Below the pieces are notes generated by a model, which saw only the letters and a program-made list of their open reading frames with translations, made no database searches and was not told the DNA's origin. Source: Bacilli bacterium (GTDB lineage Bacteria; Bacillota_I; Bacilli_A; RFN20; CAG-826). From it: 64,000 nucleotides of DNA. The stretch lies in the NCBI GenBank assembly GCA_017447165.1, contig JAFSOD010000001.1:124001-188000 (forward strand), given 5' to 3'. The translations under genes were made by a program, and so were the position numbers. This document shows, piece by piece, positions 46,604-54,924 of this stretch (the first letter of the stretch is position 1; the number at the start of each line of letters is the position of its first letter).

Positions 46604-46748
46604 AAGTATCATCTCCTTTTTCACAAAAAACGGATGCAAGCATGTTGCACCCGTAACAATCTTAACCCCAAGAATGTAGTTGTTAGCCAATCAATACTGA
46701 ATCGATCTGGCGAGAAGCGGGTGCCTCTGCTTTCTACCTTATTTTGCG
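46604..46748 (-). ncRNA. L20-type leader of infC operon
   Basis: On the minus strand ACGGGTGCAA (46645-46654) and TTGCATCCGT (46630-46639) form a terminator hairpin followed by T6. Upstream GCACCCG (46718-46724) can pair instead with CGGGTGC of the hairpin, giving an antiterminator. This two-state arrangement before infC-rpmI-rplT matches the L20 leader known in Bacillus, in which L20 favours termination. Confidence 0.75.
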
Positions 46749-46754
46749 TGGTTT

Positions 46755-46784
46755 ATTCTACTACTAGATATATCTAATAGTAAA
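46755..46784 (-). promoter_or_regulatory. infC operon promoter
   Basis: Minus strand -35 TTTACT (46779-46784), 18 bases, -10 TAGAAT (46755-46760). It lies just past the stop of the upstream gene, separating the ribosomal operon from thrS. Confidence 0.55.
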
Positions 46785-46787
46785 GTA

Positions 46788-47618
46788 TTATTTTTTCACA
46801 ATTTTAATTAACGGATTTTCAGTGGTGGATTTCAGTTCGACTGCCAAGCAATTTTCTGGATCTTTGCTTAAATTATATGCATCTCCATGGCAATGTACAA
46901 CTACCGCGTATTCATCCATATTTTTAGTGATTTTTCTCAATTTTTTATTATGTTCTGTGAAGAAAGTTGCTGCTCCAAGAACACCAATAGAACGGCATCC
47001 AATAAGAGCAATTATTCTTTTTTCTTTATTGAATGGGTTTTTAATGTTTAAAATCAATCCATAATCTTCAACGTAGCATTTTTCGTCCGCATCTTTTATT
47101 GGAATAAAAGTTTCAATCTTATCACCATCTTTGTAAAACAATGTGGCGGATTCATCTTTATATTCTCCAAAATAAAATGGAAGATTGGTTCTGTTTTCTC
47201 TTAAGCCAAATAAATATGATGTAATAGCGTTATGATTTGGACCACCAAATAAAAGGATATTATCCCTGTATTCTTTTTCAACTTCAGTTTTGTTGGTTGG
47301 TGAAGGCTTGCTTTGAACATCGGCTTTGTTATGACTCATGAGATTCAAATAAGTTGCAACAGATGCAGATGCCATATATTCAAATGGATATCCTAGTAAA
47401 ACGTGTTCTTCTTCATCAACACGATTAGAATTAGCATAAAAACATTCTACAAAGAGTTTATTGTCTTCCAATTTTAAATGAGTTGATTTTCTAAATCTAT
47501 GTCTCTCAATGGCCTTGACTGCTGGTCTATATGTTAAAATAGCAACAAGCCATGCGATAGCCGAAGCGATTAATTCATAGCTAATGTTTTTTAAAATTTC
47601 AACTGCATCTGCGTTCAT
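46788..47618 (-). CDS. Unknown membrane-anchored protein (GGPNHN motif), paired with SDR
   Basis: A 276-residue protein not assigned to a named family. One membrane helix lies at about 13-30, so the rest is probably cytoplasmic. Residues 50-230 look like a Rossmann-like ligand domain: LLGYPFEYMASASVATYL (74-91), ILLFGGPNHNAIT (121-133), DYGLILNIKNPF (185-196) and IALIGCRSIGVLGAA (203-217). The glycine-rich and NP motifs suggest nucleotide or sugar binding; this is inference. Its start overlaps the end of the SDR gene by 20 bases, so the two act together. The pair interrupts the usual thrS-infC order. Confidence 0.7.
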   Translation of the reverse strand: MNADAVEILKNISYELIASAIAWLVAILTYRPAVKAIERHRFRKSTHLKLEDNKLFVECFYANSNRVDEEEHVLLGYPFEYMASASVATYLNLMSHNKADVQSKPSPTNKTEVEKEYRDNILLFGGPNHNAITSYLFGLRENRTNLPFYFGEYKDESATLFYKDGDKIETFIPIKDADEKCYVEDYGLILNIKNPFNKEKRIIALIGCRSIGVLGAATFFTEHNKKLRKITKNMDEYAVVVHCHGDAYNLSKDPENCLAVELKSTTENPLIKIVKK

Positions 47619-48309
47619 GATTACGAGAATATTCTAATTGCCCTTCGTCAATTATTTTGATTTCGCCACTTTCTTTTGAATTCTCACATAACTCAAAGGC
47701 GAGGTCTGCAACTTCTTGCTTTGTGGCAAATCTACCATTTTTTGTACCTTTTAATAATTCAGAAAAATCTTTTGGCTCCTTTAAAGTAGCATCAGTAACG
47801 ATTGTACCTGGGCAAATAGTGTTAATTCTAATGCCGTCTTTTAAAAATTCTTTGTAAACAGTTCTTGTAAAGCTAATTAACCCTGCTTTACCGCTTGAAT
47901 AAACAGGTAAGCCAAAGCCTCCATAGGCGTTAATAGAACTAATAGTGATGATGGATTTTTGTATTTGTCCATAGAATATTCTGATTGTGTTTAAATGGCC
48001 AACAAGATTCAAATCAATAGATTCTTTTAAAGATTCTATTGGTTGTTCTTTAAATGGCTTCCATTCATCTTCAAGAGCGCGGCCTGCAAGAGTGATAAGG
48101 TGTTTGAATTCTATATTGTTATATTTTTCTTTAATTTTAAGTAAAGATTTGATGTCTGTAACATCTGCAATTTCGCTAATGAAGTTCTCACCAAAATCAG
48201 CACTTTCTAAATCAATAGAAACTACTTTAAATCCATTTTCGATGAACTTTTTAGCGATGGCGCTACCAATTCCCCCAGCGGCACCAGTGATTAAGACATA
48301 TTTACTCAT
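47599..48309 (-). CDS. Short-chain dehydrogenase/reductase
   Basis: NAD(P)-dependent oxidoreductase of the classical SDR type, 236 residues. Cofactor motif TGAAGGIG at the N-terminus, catalytic serine in TISSINAYGG and the YxxxK pair in YSSGKAG, with INTICPGTIVTD after it. Asp in VVSIDLES suggests NAD rather than NADP. Substrate unknown. It begins 2 bases after the thrS stop, so translation is coupled to thrS, and overlaps the next gene by 20 bases. Confidence 0.88.
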   Translation of the reverse strand: MSKYVLITGAAGGIGSAIAKKFIENGFKVVSIDLESADFGENFISEIADVTDIKSLLKIKEKYNNIEFKHLITLAGRALEDEWKPFKEQPIESLKESIDLNLVGHLNTIRIFYGQIQKSIITISSINAYGGFGLPVYSSGKAGLISFTRTVYKEFLKDGIRINTICPGTIVTDATLKEPKDFSELLKGTKNGRFATKQEVADLAFELCENSKESGEIKIIDEGQLEYSRNHERRCS

Positions 48310-48311
48310 AA

Positions 48312-50069
48312 TTATTTCTTTTCTTTAATTTCTTCGTGCAACATTTTTACGAATTCTTCTAATGAGACTGTGATTTGATCTTTTTGTCCGTATTTACGGT
48401 AAGTAACAGTGCCGTTATCTCTTTCATTATCTCCAATAACGATGGTGTATGGAATCTTTCTCACTTGGCTATTTCTTAATCTATAACCGAGTTTTTCGTT
48501 AGCGTCATCGAGCTCAACACGGAAACCTTCTTTTAACATACATTCCTTAACTTTTTGAGCGTAATCTAAATGGAACTCATTGTTAACAGGAAGAATGTTA
48601 ACTTGAATAGGAGCAAACCAACAAGGGAAAGCACCTGCGAAGTTTTCAATGATCATGCCGGTAAATCTTTCGATACTACCTAAACACGCTCTATGAATCA
48701 TGATTGGTCTTTCTTTTTCTCCATCTTTATTGATGTAGAATAATTCAAACCTTTCGGGTAGGTTCATATCAAGTTGAATAGTGCCACATTGCCAGACTCT
48801 ATTCATGCTGTCTTTAAGTTTGAAATCGAGTTTAGGCCCATAGAACGCTCCATCACCTGGATTGATCTTAAATTCTTTACCAGTTTTTAAACAAACTTCT
48901 TTTAAAATAGCTTCGGATTTATTCCAAATATTGATGTCTCCAATATAACCTTCTTCTGGTCTAGTGGATAACTCAATTTTGTAGTCTAAACCAAAGACAT
49001 TATAAATTTCATCGTAAAGCTTGATGATACTAGTGATTTCGTCTTCAATTTGATCTTCTCTAACGTAAGTGTGGGCATCATCTTGAGTGAAGCTTCTTAC
49101 ACGGAATAAGCCGTTAAGAGCGCCACTAGCTTCATGTCTATGAACTAAACCTAATTCTGCTAATCTAATTGGCAAATCTTTATAGGAATGTAAAGAATTC
49201 TTATAAACAAGAATACTACCTGGACAGTTCATTGGTTTAATCGCGAAATCTTTGTCATCTACCTTAGTAGTGTACATATTTTCTTGATAGTGATCCCAGT
49301 GTCCTGAGGTCTCCCATAATTCACGAGAAAGTATAATTGGAGTGTTAATGAATTGATAGCCATATCTGGTATGGATTTCTCTCCAATATTTCTTAATTTC
49401 TTCTAGCATTGTCATGCCGTTTGGGAGCCAGAATGGAAATCCTGGACCATATTCAGAAAGCATGAATAAACCTAATTGTCTTCCTAAGATACGATGGTCT
49501 CTCTTTTTACGTTCTTCTAAGACGTTAAGATGATTTTCTAAATCAGCAGCAGAGAACCAGGAAGTTCCATAGATTCTCACTAACATCTTATTTTTAGAAT
49601 CACCTCTCCAATAAGCACCTGCTAAATTTAATAATTTAAAGTATTTAATTTGCCCAGTACTTAAAATGTGAGGACCACGACATAAGTCAGTAAATTTTCC
49701 TTGAGTAAAAATAGTGATATCTTCATCGATATCTTTGATTAATTCCACTTTATATGGATTATCTTTAAATCTTTCTAAAGCTTGTTGCTTAGTTAAGACT
49801 TCTCTCACAATTCTTTCATCTTTAGATGAAAGTTCGTGCATTTTCTTTTCAATTTTTCTTAAATCTTCTTCTCCGATTTGTTCTTCGAAGTCGATGTCAT
49901 AGTAGAAGCCTTCTTCAATCGCTGGACCAAATCCAAACTTAGCGGTTGGATAGAGTTCGCTTATGGCTTCTGCCATCAAGTGACTGGTGGAATGGTTTAA
50001 AACCTCAAAGGCTTCTTTTGATGATTTTTCTATTTCGACGATACTACCGTCATGTTGTTGAATTTTCAT
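48312..50069 (-). CDS. thrS: Threonyl-tRNA synthetase without TGS domain
   Basis: Class II synthetase of 585 residues (about 640 is usual). The N-terminal TGS domain is missing: the chain goes from MKIQQHDGSIVEIEKSSKEA straight into the editing domain HSTSHLMAEAI. Catalytic motifs are complete: MNCPGSILVYK, RLAELGLVHRHEASGALNG and IHRACLGSIERF, followed by the anticodon domain. Mycoplasmas also lack this domain. The start at 50069 has GGAGG eight bases upstream, against an upstream TTG. Confidence 0.96.
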   Translation of the reverse strand: MKIQQHDGSIVEIEKSSKEAFEVLNHSTSHLMAEAISELYPTAKFGFGPAIEEGFYYDIDFEEQIGEEDLRKIEKKMHELSSKDERIVREVLTKQQALERFKDNPYKVELIKDIDEDITIFTQGKFTDLCRGPHILSTGQIKYFKLLNLAGAYWRGDSKNKMLVRIYGTSWFSAADLENHLNVLEERKKRDHRILGRQLGLFMLSEYGPGFPFWLPNGMTMLEEIKKYWREIHTRYGYQFINTPIILSRELWETSGHWDHYQENMYTTKVDDKDFAIKPMNCPGSILVYKNSLHSYKDLPIRLAELGLVHRHEASGALNGLFRVRSFTQDDAHTYVREDQIEDEITSIIKLYDEIYNVFGLDYKIELSTRPEEGYIGDINIWNKSEAILKEVCLKTGKEFKINPGDGAFYGPKLDFKLKDSMNRVWQCGTIQLDMNLPERFELFYINKDGEKERPIMIHRACLGSIERFTGMIIENFAGAFPCWFAPIQVNILPVNNEFHLDYAQKVKECMLKEGFRVELDDANEKLGYRLRNSQVRKIPYTIVIGDNERDNGTVTYRKYGQKDQITVSLEEFVKMLHEEIKEKK

Positions 50070-50130
50070 AATTAATTTCCTCCGCAATACAATAGCGGGC
50101 TACCTTTCAAAAAATATATTTTTAATATGA

Positions 50131-51093
50131 TTATTGCAATAAATCGATTAAGTCTCTTAATCCGTGGGTGTGTTCGTGTTTCATTTGTACAGCTTCAGCG
50201 ATTGGCAAGTCGATGATTTGTCCGCCTTTAACACCAATGACTTTACTAGTAGGATCTTCGCTTAAAACGATATCCACACTCTTAGCACCCATTCTAGCGG
50301 CTAAAACTCTATCTTCAGCAGATGGAGAGCCACCTCTTTGTAATCTACCAAGAACTTCAGTTCTTGTATCAAAGCCTGTTTCGTCTTCGATTTTCTTTGC
50401 TAATTCATTAATATCTAATAAGTTTTCAGAAACAATGATAATAGCGTGGTTCTTATTTTGAGCTTTCATTTTACGAAGCTTTCTAAATAAGACATCTTCT
50501 TTAAGTGGGTGTTCAACACAAATTACCCCTTCAGCGCCTTCAGCTAAAGCTGCATATAAGGCAAGGTCTCCACAGTGTCTTCCCATAACTTCGATTAAGG
50601 AACAACGTTGATGAGAGCCAGATGTATCTTTAAGTTTATCGACACATTCACAGATAGTGTTTAAAGCAGTGGAGAAACCAATTGTTTGCTCTGTACTTCC
50701 AACATCGTTATCAATAGTGCCTGGGATACCAACGACTTTAATGCCGTTTTTAGCTAAATCATTTAATCCTCTAAATGTCCCATCTCCGCCGATACCGACT
50801 AAAGCATCGATTTCAAAGTCTTGGAGAATGTTGGCGGCTCTTTTAGAGACTTTAGGATCTTTGAATTCTGGGAGTCTAGCACTTCTAATAATAGTGCCAC
50901 CTCTGTTGATGATGTCTTGGGTGAAGTCTTTGGTGACTTGCTGAATTCTACCTTCGACTAAACCTTTTAAGCCGTCATAAACAACGTACATATCAACACC
51001 ACGTGCTAATCCGGCTCTAATGACTGCTCTTACACAAGCATTCATTCCTGGAGCGTCACCTCCACTAGTTAAGACAGCGATTTTTTTAATCAT
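50131..51093 (-). CDS. pfkA: ATP-dependent 6-phosphofructokinase
   Basis: Glycolytic enzyme of 320 residues. GGDAPGMNA at the N-terminus, ATP-type GGDGTFRG and GTIDNDV, then MGRHCGDLA and GRLQRGG. The glycines in GGDGT and PGTIDND distinguish it from the PPi-type enzyme at 5317-6519. GAGG lies about eight bases before the start. Probably expressed with thrS, 61 bases downstream. Confidence 0.97.
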   Translation of the reverse strand: MIKKIAVLTSGGDAPGMNACVRAVIRAGLARGVDMYVVYDGLKGLVEGRIQQVTKDFTQDIINRGGTIIRSARLPEFKDPKVSKRAANILQDFEIDALVGIGGDGTFRGLNDLAKNGIKVVGIPGTIDNDVGSTEQTIGFSTALNTICECVDKLKDTSGSHQRCSLIEVMGRHCGDLALYAALAEGAEGVICVEHPLKEDVLFRKLRKMKAQNKNHAIIIVSENLLDINELAKKIEDETGFDTRTEVLGRLQRGGSPSAEDRVLAARMGAKSVDIVLSEDPTSKVIGVKGGQIIDLPIAEAVQMKHEHTHGLRDLIDLLQ

Positions 51094-51109
51094 ATTTTTT
51101 TCCTCGACT

Positions 51110-51143
51110 TGCTATTTCGATAAAATAGCACGCGTTTATTATA
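51110..51143 (-). promoter_or_regulatory. pfkA promoter -10 box and 5'-terminal hairpin
   Basis: Minus strand TATAAT (51138-51143; weak -35) puts the start near 51131. The transcript would begin with the perfect hairpin TGCTATTT/AAATAGCA (51110-51117 and 51123-51130), which could protect the 5' end. Confidence 0.5.
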
Positions 51144-51181
51144 AAACACTTTTAATATATTAAAAAATACTTTTGATTTCT

Positions 51182-51289
51182 TTTTCCACAAAATGCATTG
51201 TGGATAAGTGCTATTTATAGGTTAAAAATTGAACTGATTTATATGTAATATAAATCTTTTAGTAACCTATGTGGATAACTTTTTCCACA
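51182..51289. promoter_or_regulatory. DnaA-box cluster with nested palindromes before dnaB
   Basis: Two perfect DnaA boxes, TGTGGATAA, at 51199-51207 and 51270-51278, and two one-mismatch boxes, TTTTCCACA, at 51182-51190 and 51281-51289. Between them lie ATAGGTTA (51217-51224) with its complement TAACCTAT (51263-51270), and the perfect palindrome GATTTATAT-GTA-ATATAAATC (51236-51256). The stretch is very AT-rich. Either DnaA control of dnaB-dnaI or a DnaA-titration/replication site. Confidence 0.75.
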
Positions 51290-51311
51290 TAAAAATTATA
51301 AATTTTTTATA

Positions 51312-51341
51312 TTTACAAGGTCTTATTCGGCTTGGCATAAT
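51312..51341 (+). promoter_or_regulatory. dnaB promoter with extended -10
   Basis: -35 TTTACA (51312-51317), 18 bases, -10 CATAAT (51336-51341) preceded by TGG, the extended -10 element. Predicted start near 51348; the DnaA boxes lie just upstream of the -35. Confidence 0.6.
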
Positions 51342-51367
51342 CATTGTCAAATAGGGGAGGAATAGAG

Positions 51368-52630
51368 ATGGTTGTTTTATCTGAACAAGACATGTTTGAA
51401 GTCAGAGTTAGTACACTATTAGCGGACTATGACCGTGAAACAATCACTAATCTCTATCAACCAATTATCGGTTATGGTGCTCTAGCGATATATTTCTCAT
51501 TTTGGAGTGAATCGAAAAACCAAAAGGTCCTTTCTTATTCTTCTCATGAACAGTTTCTAGCAAGGATGAAGATGACTCCTGGAACTTTCTTAGAAGGAAG
51601 GAAATTATTAGAGGCAGTTGGACTAGTCAAAACTAGACTTGAGAGAATTAAAGATGTCAAAATCTATCACTATGAGCTCTTAGCACCGAGAACCCCACAA
51701 GGCTTCTTTGGTGATACCTTGTTATTTGGCTTACTTATACAAGCAATTGGAGAGAGTGACGCTCAAAAGATGAAGCGAGTTTATGAAGTTCATCATCTTG
51801 AAACCGTTGGCGATGATATTTCTACATCATTCAATGATGTATTCCATCCAGATTTCGAAGATGCGGCCTTTATGCAAGCTAGCAAATCTAAGAGCACCGT
51901 CGCTGGAAGAAATAGGAGTAAAATCGCTACGGAATTCAGCTACGATGACTTCTTCAATTCATTAAAGAGTGAAAGCCAAATATCTGAGACTGCCCTCACC
52001 AAGAAAGAGATGAAAGAAATCGAAAGATTATCTACTCTTTACGGTGTTAGTGAAGAAGTGGCCGCTCATGTGGTAGCAAACTGCTATTCCCCAGAAAAGG
52101 AAAAGGGAAAAAGAGTTGACTTACACCAAGTGAATGAAGATCTGAAAAATGAAGTTAGTTATTCTACCGCAAGTAGGAAATCTAGCAAAAGAAGTAAGAA
52201 TAAAGTCATTGGTGATGACGGTTTAGCTGCGAAGATCCGCTGGTTTGAAGTCACCAGTCCAAAAGAGGTGTTATCCGTTTTGCAAAATGGAACCAAACCA
52301 GCTAGAGCGGATCTTAACATCATTGATAGTCTTAGCAAAGATTATAATCTTGCTAACCCAGTGATTAATGTCGTTATTGATTTCGTCTTAACAATGAACA
52401 ATAACGTCTTCTCTAAATATAGCGCTGAGAAAATTGCTGCCAGTTTATCTAGAGAGAATATCGAAACCGCAGTGGATGCGATGGAATATTTGAGAACTAA
52501 CTATACGAAAGACAAAAAGAAAGGAGTTAAGAAATCAGAACCAAAAGTGGAAGCTGCCCCTACAACTGAACAAGTAGAAGAGTCTACGATTGATGACGAT
52601 GAATTAATGAATTTCTTCGAGGACCGTTAA
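51368..52630 (+). CDS. dnaB: Replication initiation/helicase loading protein DnaB
   Basis: Firmicute-type DnaB, which acts with DnaD and DnaI to load the replicative helicase (not the helicase itself). About 420 residues: N-terminal winged-helix region (DRETITNLYQPIIGYGALAI) and a C-terminal DnaB/DnaD-type helical domain (NPVINVVIDFVLTMNNNVFS). The start at 51368 has AGGGGAGG upstream. Directly followed by dnaI. Confidence 0.88.
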   Translation: MVVLSEQDMFEVRVSTLLADYDRETITNLYQPIIGYGALAIYFSFWSESKNQKVLSYSSHEQFLARMKMTPGTFLEGRKLLEAVGLVKTRLERIKDVKIYHYELLAPRTPQGFFGDTLLFGLLIQAIGESDAQKMKRVYEVHHLETVGDDISTSFNDVFHPDFEDAAFMQASKSKSTVAGRNRSKIATEFSYDDFFNSLKSESQISETALTKKEMKEIERLSTLYGVSEEVAAHVVANCYSPEKEKGKRVDLHQVNEDLKNEVSYSTASRKSSKRSKNKVIGDDGLAAKIRWFEVTSPKEVLSVLQNGTKPARADLNIIDSLSKDYNLANPVINVVIDFVLTMNNNVFSKYSAEKIAASLSRENIETAVDAMEYLRTNYTKDKKKGVKKSEPKVEAAPTTEQVEESTIDDDELMNFFEDR

Positions 52631-52631
52631 T

Positions 52632-53537
52632 ATGGAAAGATTAAAAGTTGAACAAAACATCACCATTTCTGAAAAGTTTTTAAGACAAATTGAAGAGTCT
52701 ATTTTTGAAAATGAAGTAGCGATGCGTTACTTAAGAAAACTTGGTTTGACTGATGAACAAATTAGAGAAAACGCACCAAAAATCTATGATTTTTCAGAAG
52801 ACGTTAAAAACTGTAAGAACTGCCAAGGATTAAAATACTGTAATAAGAATCCTAAATTTTTAGTTACTAATATCACTTATGAAGAAGGAGTGGTTGATAG
52901 AAACATCCTTCCTTGTAAAAAATATTTAGAACAAGTGAATTTTAAAAAAAGATTCTCTGTAATTGATTTTGGTGAAGAATTCTTTGATAACCATATTAAA
53001 ACCGATATTTCCAACTTATCCAGCAAATGCAAAAAAGAGATTCTTAAGAAATATAAAGAATCCGCTTTAGATAAGAAATCAAATGCCTGGATTTATATTA
53101 AAGGAGATATGTCTACTGGTAAGTCATATTTTGCAGCAACACTTTGTGTTGATGCAGCAAGAAATCAAGCCTACAACTCTATTTCCTTTATCGATGTTCC
53201 GGAAAGATTTAAAGAACTTACAGATTTAGCGTTCCAAAAAAGCCCTAGATTTAACGACTTGCTTGAAGCAATTAAGAATAGTGAAATGTTAGTTCTTGAT
53301 GACTTTGGAAACGAATTCAAAAGCGACTTTGTTAGAGAAAATGTTCTCTTCCCAATTCTTTCTTATAGAGCGAAGAACAAATTATTTACTATAATTACTA
53401 GTAATTATTCTATAGATGAAATCTGCACAATGTATCAATCAAATGCAGCCAGCAAACCAAAAATTGAACAAATTAAACAATTGCTTAAGATGCTTTGTAA
53501 GGAAGAAATTACTTTACCAAGCTTTCTAGCTCAGTAA
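52632..53537 (+). CDS. dnaI: Helicase loader DnaI
   Basis: AAA+ ATPase that loads the replicative helicase. The N-terminal zinc-binding region has CKNC, C near residue 72 and PCKKY; the ATPase has GDMSTGKSYFAA (Walker A) and MLVLDDFGNE (Walker B). Length 301 residues. It starts one base after dnaB and overlaps the converging mutM-coaE gene by 29 bases. Confidence 0.93.
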   Translation: MERLKVEQNITISEKFLRQIEESIFENEVAMRYLRKLGLTDEQIRENAPKIYDFSEDVKNCKNCQGLKYCNKNPKFLVTNITYEEGVVDRNILPCKKYLEQVNFKKRFSVIDFGEEFFDNHIKTDISNLSSKCKKEILKKYKESALDKKSNAWIYIKGDMSTGKSYFAATLCVDAARNQAYNSISFIDVPERFKELTDLAFQKSPRFNDLLEAIKNSEMLVLDDFGNEFKSDFVRENVLFPILSYRAKNKLFTIITSNYSIDEICTMYQSNAASKPKIEQIKQLLKMLCKEEITLPSFLAQ

Positions 53538-54921
53538 TTATCTTATTTATTTTATTTATAAAGGCGGCCTTCGTGCCGTCATTTTTTATGACGTAAGTAG
53601 CTTTTAAGATATTTTGATCAATCTTATTAGTCTTATTTATTTCTTTTAAATATAAGGCTTTAGCTTTATCTCTGCTAGAGATGAGCTCGTCTTGTTTATT
53701 TTTATCAATATCAATAACAATGATGTCATCAAAATATCGATCTAAATTAGATTCAAATAACAAAGGAACTTCAACCACTCTAATAGATGATTTTGATGTA
53801 GATAAGAAATTTATAATTTCTTTCTCCACAAGTGGATGAACTATTCTTTCTAGTTTTCTTTTATCTTTTGGATGAACTAAGAGATAATCTCTTAAGACAT
53901 CTTTATCGACTTGGTTATCTTTAAATTTAAGGCTAAAAGCTTTTTCGATTTTAATAGTTAATTCGCTGGTTTTATATAATTCTTCAACAACTTTATCGCA
54001 AGATAAAACTGGATAGCCTTGTTTTTTAAACACTTCTGAGGCAGTAGATTTACCTGAGGCAATTTTACCAGTAATAGCAACATTAAGCGGTTCGCCAACT
54101 TTTCTTTGGCAGCCCGGGCAGAAGGTAGTGCCTCTTCCTCCTACTTTTATAAAGCGGAATTCATGCTTTTTGCACTCTGGACAGAGCTCTCCAGCTTTGC
54201 CATAGACTTTAAGTCTAGTTTGGAAGTTGCCATCAATATCTTTTCCTGGGTGATAACTCTTAATAGTGGAGCCACCTGATTCAATAGCAAGAGATAAAAT
54301 CTCTTTAGCGTTTTCTACAATTTTCTTCCATTCAGTTTCTTTAATCTTATTAGCAGGAGTTAATGGATGAATTTTTGAGGCGAATAATGTCTCATCGACA
54401 TAGATGTTGCCTAAACCAGTCATTAATGTTTGATCAAGCAATGTGCTTTTGATTGGTTTTTTAATATTTTTGACTTTCTTCATTAAAGGTTTCACATCAT
54501 CAATATAAAAAGGTTCGGGACCGAGTTTTGCAATCATTTCGTCGCTTTTATACGTTGCTTCGTTTGATAATTTTAAAACGCCAAAACATCTTGAATCGTC
54601 ATAGCATAGTTTGTGTCCATTATCTAGATGAAATACCACTCTTGCATATTTAGAATCTTTATCAGTTTCTAATAACTCATAATACTTTCCTTCCATCCTT
54701 AAATGAGAGAGCATAACAAGCTCATTTGTGAGGTGGAAAATAAGGTATTTACCGATTCGAGAAACATCCAAAAATGATTGACTTTGAAGGTTAGAAACAA
54801 ATTCTTTAATATCACCTTCTATTTGGCCTGCTCTTAAAACATCAATCTTAAGAATTTTTCTATCCTTTACAATTGGGATTAAGACATTTTTAACTGTTTC
54901 AACTTCTGGTAATTCTGGCAT
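53509..54921 (-). CDS. mutM-coaE: MutM (Fpg) - CoaE fusion protein
   Basis: One uninterrupted 470-residue frame joins two enzymes. Residues 1-278 are formamidopyrimidine-DNA glycosylase: the catalytic N-terminus MPELPEVE, HLRMEGKYY, DQTLMTGLGNIYVDE and the zinc finger CPEC...CPGC. Residues 279-470 are dephospho-CoA kinase: P-loop GKIASGKST (285-293), VLSCDK, HPLV and VEVPLLFES. The junction (VGEPLNVAITGK) has no linker and no internal start codon. The genes are neighbours in many Bacilli, so the fusion probably arose by loss of the mutM stop. polA lies 3 bases upstream. Confidence 0.93.
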   Translation of the reverse strand: MPELPEVETVKNVLIPIVKDRKILKIDVLRAGQIEGDIKEFVSNLQSQSFLDVSRIGKYLIFHLTNELVMLSHLRMEGKYYELLETDKDSKYARVVFHLDNGHKLCYDDSRCFGVLKLSNEATYKSDEMIAKLGPEPFYIDDVKPLMKKVKNIKKPIKSTLLDQTLMTGLGNIYVDETLFASKIHPLTPANKIKETEWKKIVENAKEILSLAIESGGSTIKSYHPGKDIDGNFQTRLKVYGKAGELCPECKKHEFRFIKVGGRGTTFCPGCQRKVGEPLNVAITGKIASGKSTASEVFKKQGYPVLSCDKVVEELYKTSELTIKIEKAFSLKFKDNQVDKDVLRDYLLVHPKDKRKLERIVHPLVEKEIINFLSTSKSSIRVVEVPLLFESNLDRYFDDIIVIDIDKNKQDELISSRDKAKALYLKEINKTNKIDQNILKATYVIKNDGTKAAFINKINKIITELESLVK

Positions 54922-54924
54922 ATT

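Noticed and set aside
50083-50108. T-box-like AAGGTAGCCCGC before thrS
   Set aside because: Only 61 bases separate pfkA and thrS, too short for a specifier stem and terminator; only a small CCGC/GCGG hairpin remains.
51182-51289. Calling the DnaA-box region oriC outright
   Set aside because: dnaA, dnaN and gidA/mnmG are not adjacent and I cannot compute GC skew here, so only a DnaA-binding cluster is claimed.
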